Notes under the pieces: generated by a model
The model's input: the letters and a program-made list of their open reading frames with translations, nothing else
Databases searched by the model: none
Told to the model about the DNA's origin: nothing
Shown: one piece after another, positions 59,068 to 64,000 of the stretch
Layout of the letters: every line of letters starts with the position of its first letter
How positions within the stretch are numbered: the first letter of the stretch is position 1
Program-made: the position numbers and the translations under genes
Assembly: GCA_900074745.1 (NCBI GenBank)
Contig: LT598469.1
Location: forward strand, 620,001-684,000
Source of the DNA: Lachancea mirantina
Taxonomy: Eukaryota > Ascomycota > Saccharomycetes > Saccharomycetales > Saccharomycetaceae
Length of the DNA: 64,000 nucleotides
Direction: 5' to 3'

Positions 59068-61533
59068 ATGTCAATTGAGAGAACTAGGTATGCTAACAGC
59101 ATTCTTACTTCTAAGGACCCTTTAGAGGCGACCGAAATTATAAGAGTACGGCTTTCACAGGCCAAACTCATAAACAAAGAGGTTTACACGTTTTTCAAAG
59201 AAATCTGTGACTTGAAAAAGCAGTACTCACAGCAGCTGCGTAAGATTATTGTTAAGAATGAAGACTTGCAAAAATTGCTTGTTAACGATATGCTAAGTTC
59301 GAATGTTTTGACAGCGGACGAAATGCGGGATTTCCGGTTTGACTCATTGGGCAAATTGAAGGAGGTATGGTCAGATATGTTTGATGGACTGAAGGTGGAA
59401 CTAGAAAGCTCAAATGAGCTCTACCGGGTCCTAGAAAATGACGTGACTGTTACGTTGAAAGATTTTACCGAAAAAGACTCTAAGTGGAAGGATATTCGTA
59501 CGTTGCACGCTGACTTGAGCCAGGTTGCAGCAAATATAGATTACAGCAAACGTAAAAATGGGACTGAGTTCGAAGACAGGGCTCGCGAGGCTAGTGCGAA
59601 ATGGGATTCAGAAGCAGGCGACCTTTTTGAGCTTTTTGAGGCTACTGATTATAGCAGACTCTTAATTTTGAAAAGCTGTCTTTTGAAGTACGAAAGTGCC
59701 GTTGGCGATAGTCTGCAAAATAATTCTTCAGAAAACGAAAGGGCTATGGCTAAAATATTAGAGTTCCAACCCGAGATGGAGATTGACCGTTTTGCAAGCG
59801 ATGCTAGAGACTACAGATTTCGTCTTGGCTTGCCCTCAAGCGCATCGCACGTTTCTTCGGAGACAAGGTCCGAAAAATTGGGTTCACTGCCCAAAACTCA
59901 TCACAAGGGAGGACTGAACAATATCGCCAACCGATTGTCCTCCTCCGGGACTATTATCAAACACGACCTGATGAAGAAGGAATTTTCAGACGAAGGGAAC
60001 AATAAGTCTTTGAAGAACAAGAAATCATCCGGAAAATTAAAGTCTAGGATGGGGTCCATCTTTGGCAGAAATAAGTTAAAGAAGAAAACCTCGTCCAAGT
60101 TCTCCAATGGTACAATTCCCGAAAATGACAGCTCCTCTGTTCCGGGAAGTGAAACACCTGACCAAGTTTCGAGAGACGACTCTCACGAGCCTTACAGCTC
60201 AGTGCATGATCACCAACATTCAAATTCCAAGCTTGGTCTTGCGAATCGGACAAACGCTGAAGCACCAAAACCTGTTCCAGTTGCGGCAAGCTCAACTCTG
60301 TCAATCAACCAACAACCTTTGAAACCTCAATCAAGGGAGATGCGTGCATCGCAGTCTACAATGGAAGCAAGCACGGAGTTCGATTCGGCACCACTTCCAC
60401 CAAGTGCTCCTCAAACCTATCCACTACATATTCAAGCTCCACAAGCCCCACAAGCTCCACAAGCTCCACAAGTTCAAGCATCTCATGCACCTTTGCCCCC
60501 ACCAGCAAGAAAATACCCAGCAGCTTCTTCTGCGGATTTCTCGAGAAGTCCACATGGTGCAGCGCCGGCTCCTGTTCCAAAACAGAGATCAGAAGTCCAA
60601 TCCAAATATTTTACCGATTTGACGCAAGCGGACTTGGAGGCACAAAAGTATAGACGCCAGTCATCATTGAGTTCCCAGATGACTGGCGAGATGAGATCAT
60701 TAAAGCCCGATATTACAGGCTCTTCGCTTTCACTCCCATCAGCTGGACAGTCCATCTTCCACCACTCCGAATTAACATCATTTGGGCTGAACGCCAGCAT
60801 TGCTGAAGTGATAAATGCAACCTTCAAAGAAGGAATTCTCGAATCGTCACAAGTTATTGGAGAAATTGCCCTCAATTACATTTCTAACGGTAGTGAATTG
60901 CCAATCGACATTAACCTGAGATTATCACCGGGGGCTGGCTTAGAGAAGGTGATTGCAAATCAAGCATTTATCGAACGGAAGTCTCTAGAGGCTTATAGAA
61001 TCAATCCCCAATTCATCAACTCTAGAACGCTAGGTGCCTTGAAATACTCATTAAAGCATCCCGTAGCACCTATCGTTATACATCCTGCGTGGAAATTTGA
61101 GGAACATCAAGCGAGCGTTGTTTTAACGCTCAAAATCGCTCCTACTACACCAGAAGTTCAAGAGTTAACGCTCAACGATTTGGCCGTATTTGCCTCTATT
61201 GAAGGTGCCACTGCGACTAGTGCGCTATCCAAGCCTTTGGGACTTTTCAGTAAGGAGAAAAAGCGCATTACTTGGAAGTTTGATGGTCCAGTGACCTTGA
61301 GACAAGACGGCGAACAAAGACTAATTGCGAGGTTCATGACAGATGGTATTGCGCATGAATCGAGCAAAGGAGTAAGTGCCAAGTTTATAATTTCCGGATT
61401 CTTGGCCGAAAATGCTTTGACAATCGAAAGTCAAGAGGTGGAAGCAGATGATCCATTTGGATCTGGTGCGGAATGGAAAAAGGTCGCCACATCAAAAACG
61501 CTCGTTGCTGGCAATTATTATGGAAGATCTTAA
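59068..61533 (+). CDS. SYP1: F-BAR/muniscin endocytic adaptor Syp1
   Basis: An 821-residue protein (S. cerevisiae 870). An F-BAR domain fills residues 1 to about 255 (RTRYANSIL, then SQQLRKIIVKNEDL). The middle is low-complexity, with KKTSSKFSN-type basic patches and a Pro-Gln-Ala repeat (QAPQAPQAP) near residues 455-470. The C-terminal muniscin homology domain begins about residue 560 with FGLNASIAEVINA and contains SALSKPLGLFSKEKKRITW. Syp1 marks early endocytic sites and regulates septin organisation at the bud neck. The open frame begins at a TTG; the ATG at 59068 matches the known N-terminus. In S. cerevisiae SYP1 is on chromosome III near RPS14A. Confidence 0.94.
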   Translation: MSIERTRYANSILTSKDPLEATEIIRVRLSQAKLINKEVYTFFKEICDLKKQYSQQLRKIIVKNEDLQKLLVNDMLSSNVLTADEMRDFRFDSLGKLKEVWSDMFDGLKVELESSNELYRVLENDVTVTLKDFTEKDSKWKDIRTLHADLSQVAANIDYSKRKNGTEFEDRAREASAKWDSEAGDLFELFEATDYSRLLILKSCLLKYESAVGDSLQNNSSENERAMAKILEFQPEMEIDRFASDARDYRFRLGLPSSASHVSSETRSEKLGSLPKTHHKGGLNNIANRLSSSGTIIKHDLMKKEFSDEGNNKSLKNKKSSGKLKSRMGSIFGRNKLKKKTSSKFSNGTIPENDSSSVPGSETPDQVSRDDSHEPYSSVHDHQHSNSKLGLANRTNAEAPKPVPVAASSTLSINQQPLKPQSREMRASQSTMEASTEFDSAPLPPSAPQTYPLHIQAPQAPQAPQAPQVQASHAPLPPPARKYPAASSADFSRSPHGAAPAPVPKQRSEVQSKYFTDLTQADLEAQKYRRQSSLSSQMTGEMRSLKPDITGSSLSLPSAGQSIFHHSELTSFGLNASIAEVINATFKEGILESSQVIGEIALNYISNGSELPIDINLRLSPGAGLEKVIANQAFIERKSLEAYRINPQFINSRTLGALKYSLKHPVAPIVIHPAWKFEEHQASVVLTLKIAPTTPEVQELTLNDLAVFASIEGATATSALSKPLGLFSKEKKRITWKFDGPVTLRQDGEQRLIARFMTDGIAHESSKGVSAKFIISGFLAENALTIESQEVEADDPFGSGAEWKKVATSKTLVAGNYYGRS

Positions 61534-61896
61534 AAGTCTGCTGATTCAAAAGGACGGAAAGATGTTAGGAGTTTTACAGGTCGTCGCACTTGATTTACAA
61601 AAATAGGTGGACTTTTGGGAGAGCGTGTCGCGACCCAATCTAGTATAATAGTACCAAGGGCGAGGAAACGGAATGCGATTTAAAGAACTTTTTTAAGTTT
61701 GTGCGGAGAATGTAGAGCTGTATTCAACCAAAAGTCTTGTAGAACGTTCCGCAACGGGGCTCTAGGTCAAATTTGCCCAAAAAACTGAAACCACCGTCAT
61801 TGTTAATTATTTAAAATCGTAAGTATATGCCCCGCCCCGCCCAATCGTTGTGTACCGATAAAGTTGAAATATGAAAAAAGCAGATGCCAGTGACTC
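61534..61896. other. SYP1-ATG36 convergent intergenic region
   Basis: About 360 bp of 3' flanks from two converging genes. No ORF, RNA gene or repeat was seen. Confidence 0.5.
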
Positions 61897-62769
61897 TTAC
61901 GAATCGGCTCTTATATGTGGCACCAGATTCCAGGAATGCCAGGAATCCAAGAGTGACGCTGATCTAGATCTCTGTTGCTCGTAATCTTCACTGTTTGCAC
62001 TGCTTCCATTTGCAGGTACTTCCTTCAACAATTTCTGTAAAGCGGATAAACTGGCGGCGTCTTCACCGTGTAATGCTAACCTCCATAGCAGTTCTCTGTC
62101 AGGAAATATGGACGGGATTGTTTGGAATTGCGACGGAATTTCGACGGATTGATTCCGTCTTTTAAGAAGTGGTAACATGGCCTGTGTAAACTCTCGCACA
62201 TACTGTTTTTCTCTGCGATTTAATCTGTCCAGCAAATGCGCCGTATAGTTGTCTAAACGTTGACCCAGCTTGGGTGGTCTCTCGTTCAATGAGGGACTTC
62301 TGTAAGCCACTAAAGGTAAGTCTTCATCAACCCCCCAGGCCTTGATAATGTCTCGAGATTTCCGACTGGTGCGTCTTGCAGGTAGAGTTCTGTTCTGGTT
62401 GCTTTGAACGCACCAGGCGTCTATGATATCAGACTTTGACATCAACGCAGCGTCGTGCATTTGCACCGGTTGTTGATTGTCATGTTCCTCTGTGGAATAC
62501 GTCTCCAAGGAGCATGTCCCTGTGTCGCTGGACGTCGAAAGCAGTGCAAACTCCTCACTTTTCACTTCATTCGTGAAAATTCGAGAATCTTCACTTATTG
62601 TTTCAGTGCCTCTTGCAGTTGGTGCATTCAAAATCCTCACGTCACTTGCGTTAACGCTCGCCAGTTGGAGTTCGTCTATGTCCCCACTACTGTTGCTTTG
62701 TTTGCTGTATCCAAAAGCTGCCTGAACCACGGACCTCGACCCACGCCTGTGGTAACTGTTGTACGCCAT
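61897..62769 (-). CDS. ATG36: ATG36-like protein, pexophagy-receptor position
   Basis: A 290-residue protein, mostly low-complexity, with a helical C-terminal half (HLLDRLNRREKQYVREF). I did not recognise it by a conserved domain. The symbol rests on position and length: S. cerevisiae Atg36 (YJL185C, 293 aa) lies next to MNN5 in the convergent orientation seen here once SYP1 is inserted between them. Atg36 binds Pex3 and Atg8/Atg11 to direct peroxisomes to autophagy. A candidate Atg8-interacting motif FALL with acidic residues before it is at residues 74-77, and WNLV is at 280-283. The motif DIIxAWxV occurs twice (114-121 and 140-147). Divergent from RIM1. Confidence 0.5.
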   Translation of the reverse strand: MAYNSYHRRGSRSVVQAAFGYSKQSNSSGDIDELQLASVNASDVRILNAPTARGTETISEDSRIFTNEVKSEEFALLSTSSDTGTCSLETYSTEEHDNQQPVQMHDAALMSKSDIIDAWCVQSNQNRTLPARRTSRKSRDIIKAWGVDEDLPLVAYRSPSLNERPPKLGQRLDNYTAHLLDRLNRREKQYVREFTQAMLPLLKRRNQSVEIPSQFQTIPSIFPDRELLWRLALHGEDAASLSALQKLLKEVPANGSSANSEDYEQQRSRSASLLDSWHSWNLVPHIRADS

Positions 62770-63390
62770 AACTTCCTCAAACTGCCAGTGAAGTCCTGTG
62801 CCAAGTCTCTTTCACTTTGGCTTTGTCTTGTGAGAGTTGTAGGGATGAGTAAGTCTTGTTACTAGGTGTTACTTTATATGTTGAAATTGCCAAAACACCT
62901 ACAAAACGCGCAAGTTGACGGCTACGCCACAAACAAGCACTGTATCTTATAGATGACCCACGGAGAAGCTTCTTTCACGATTCCAATGCCAACTTGCCAA
63001 GAACTTATTAGAATCTGTCGATCGCTTTAATCTGTTGCAGAAAACAACGACAAAAGGTCCAAATTTCGCTACAAAAATTTCTAACACTTGCTAAATGTAC
63101 TTCTAACGCAAACCAGTATCAGAGAAGGTCAAGCAGTATTCATCCTTTGCCCTTAGGGCGTCGTAAATTGGTGTTGGATTCAGATATGAATAATGACATT
63201 TACCAAATTTAACTTGTTGGAATTGAATTTGATAATTTTCGTACCAAACTAGGTTAGTATACGTACCTAATGACACTATGTCTCGCACTTCTTAATATAA
63301 ACAGACAATGGCGATGAAATACCCCCTCTGAGACCAAACGCGTTTCTACAAGCGAAACCATTGCAATTGAGAGACTAAACCGAGACCAAA
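62770..63390. other. ATG36/RIM1 divergent intergenic region
   Basis: About 620 bp of promoter-sized sequence. The only sizeable frame (minus strand, 63103-63288) has no recognisable feature. No strong motif was seen. Confidence 0.45.
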
Positions 63391-63929
63391 ATGCTACGCC
63401 AACAGACGAGATTTTTCCATGCTACGAGTAGACGGTCGGACTTTTCGAAAATGTCGATTTTGGGTCGAATTGGTTCGGATTTTACCGAGTACACGTCTTC
63501 GAACAATACGCGTTACTTGAAGTACAGTATCGCGTCGCAGCCACGTAGAGACGGGCCTACCAACTGGTTCAACATCACCGTGTTCAACGAGCCTCAAATC
63601 AACTTTTTGACGCAATACGTCAGAAAAGGGTATGTGTGAAAGAGGGCCAGACCAAGATTCTCCTTTTTGACGCAACAATTACTAACCATGCGGACCATAA
63701 CCGTCGCGGTCTCGGTCTTGTAAACAGTGCGCTTATACACATTGAAGCCGACGCGGCCAATTTCACTTTTGAAAGAGAGGACGGATCCAAGGGTACGACT
63801 TTGAGTCTTGTGCAGAGTATGTCGCATAAACTGGTTTATTTGTTGGAATTACTTTTACTAACTTTCCCACTTGCAGAGGAAATTGATCTCGTGAGAAACG
63901 GTAAACCTGCCGAAGAAACGGCGGCGTAG
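63391..63929 (+). CDS. RIM1: mitochondrial single-stranded DNA-binding protein Rim1, three exons
   Basis: Exon 1 is 63391-63629, exon 2 63728-63816, exon 3 63877-63929. Intron 1 (98 nt) has GTATGT, TACTAAC at 63680-63686 and CAG. Intron 2 (60 nt) has GTATGT, TACTAAC at 63856-63862 and CAG. The spliced product is 126 residues: a presequence MLRQQTRFFHATSRR, then an SSB OB-fold with SIASQPRRDGPTNWFNITVF, ending LVQKEIDLVRNGK and an acidic tail. It binds mitochondrial DNA single strands during replication and supports the Pif1 helicase. I recall a single intron in S. cerevisiae RIM1, so intron 2 is additional. Without splicing exon 1 would stop at 63639. Confidence 0.94.
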
Positions 63930-64000
63930 CTTGCGGGCAAAGCGTGAATTCGCTGCGGCAGCCTACTGCGCTTCGCCATTGCAAACCACTGTTCGTCATC
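63930..64000. other. right window edge, downstream of RIM1
   Basis: Seventy bases after the RIM1 stop. GON7 is the next gene expected from the S. cerevisiae chromosome X order but would lie outside the window. Confidence 0.4.

Noticed and set aside
1-64000. Transposon, LTR or horizontally transferred cassette next to the tRNA genes
   Set aside because: No terminal repeats, reverse-transcriptase or integrase frames were seen, and all major genes have yeast orthologues in conserved order.

Overview
This is a nuclear segment of a budding-yeast genome (Saccharomycetaceae). Genes are compact and mostly intronless. The few introns use GTATGT donors and TACTAAC branch points. The tRNA genes have internal promoters followed by T-runs, and almost every protein has a recognisable Saccharomyces cerevisiae counterpart. 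Gene order is the strongest clue to lineage. From about 7 kb to the right end, genes that S. cerevisiae splits between chromosome X (NCE101, RCY1, PRP21, ECM25, ACO2, UBP12, CDC6, SOP4, RPS22, RPL39, SWE1, MNN5, ATG36) and chromosome III (BUD5, RBK1, RRP43, ELO2, SNT1, BPH1, SYP1, RIM1) are interleaved on one chromosome, with strands conserved; PHO90/PHO87 and RPS14B/RPS14A are the pairs kept on both. That is the order expected before the whole-genome duplication, so the source is a non-WGD yeast. Lachancea is my best guess, but this is inference and Zygosaccharomyces, Torulaspora or Kluyveromyces are not excluded.

Layout. 0.5-7.2 kb: a HAD-domain protein like YMR265C, tRNA-Ile, then a block matching the S. 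cerevisiae chromosome XVI order JIP5-NUT2-MET16-MRP2, then the tiny gene NCE101. 7.3-15 kb: RNH203, an F-box protein, RCY1, PRP21, an intron-containing tRNA-Lys and ECM25. 15-31 kb: a long SH3-containing BUD5-type Ras-family GEF, ACO2, tRNA-Thr, a PHO90/PHO87 phosphate carrier, UBP12 and RBK1. A 1.6-kb gene-poor gap follows. 32.8-48 kb: RRP43, ELO2, SNT1, CDC6 and BPH1. 48-53 kb: SOP4 and three ribosomal-protein genes (RPS14, RPS22, RPL39; two are spliced), plus a C/D snoRNA that matches snR65. 53-64 kb: SWE1, MNN5, SYP1, an ATG36-like gene and the three-exon RIM1.

The genes are housekeeping and do not form an operon-like system. Recurrent themes are ribosome production (JIP5, RRP43, RPS14, RPS22, RPL39, snR65, MRP2), cell-cycle and polarity control (CDC6, SWE1, BUD5, SYP1), membrane and secretory functions (RCY1, ELO2, SOP4, MNN5, BPH1), and mitochondrial proteins (ACO2, MRP2, RIM1). 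Several starts were moved downstream because the longest open frame begins with TTG or GTG. Four features were worked out by reading the DNA directly: NCE101, the spliced RPL39, the three-exon RIM1 and snR65. I found no transposon, LTR, rRNA gene, CRISPR array, centromere or clearly foreign gene, and no evidence of a novel multi-gene system. The unexplained parts are small ORFs and structured intergenic sequences listed in the findings.
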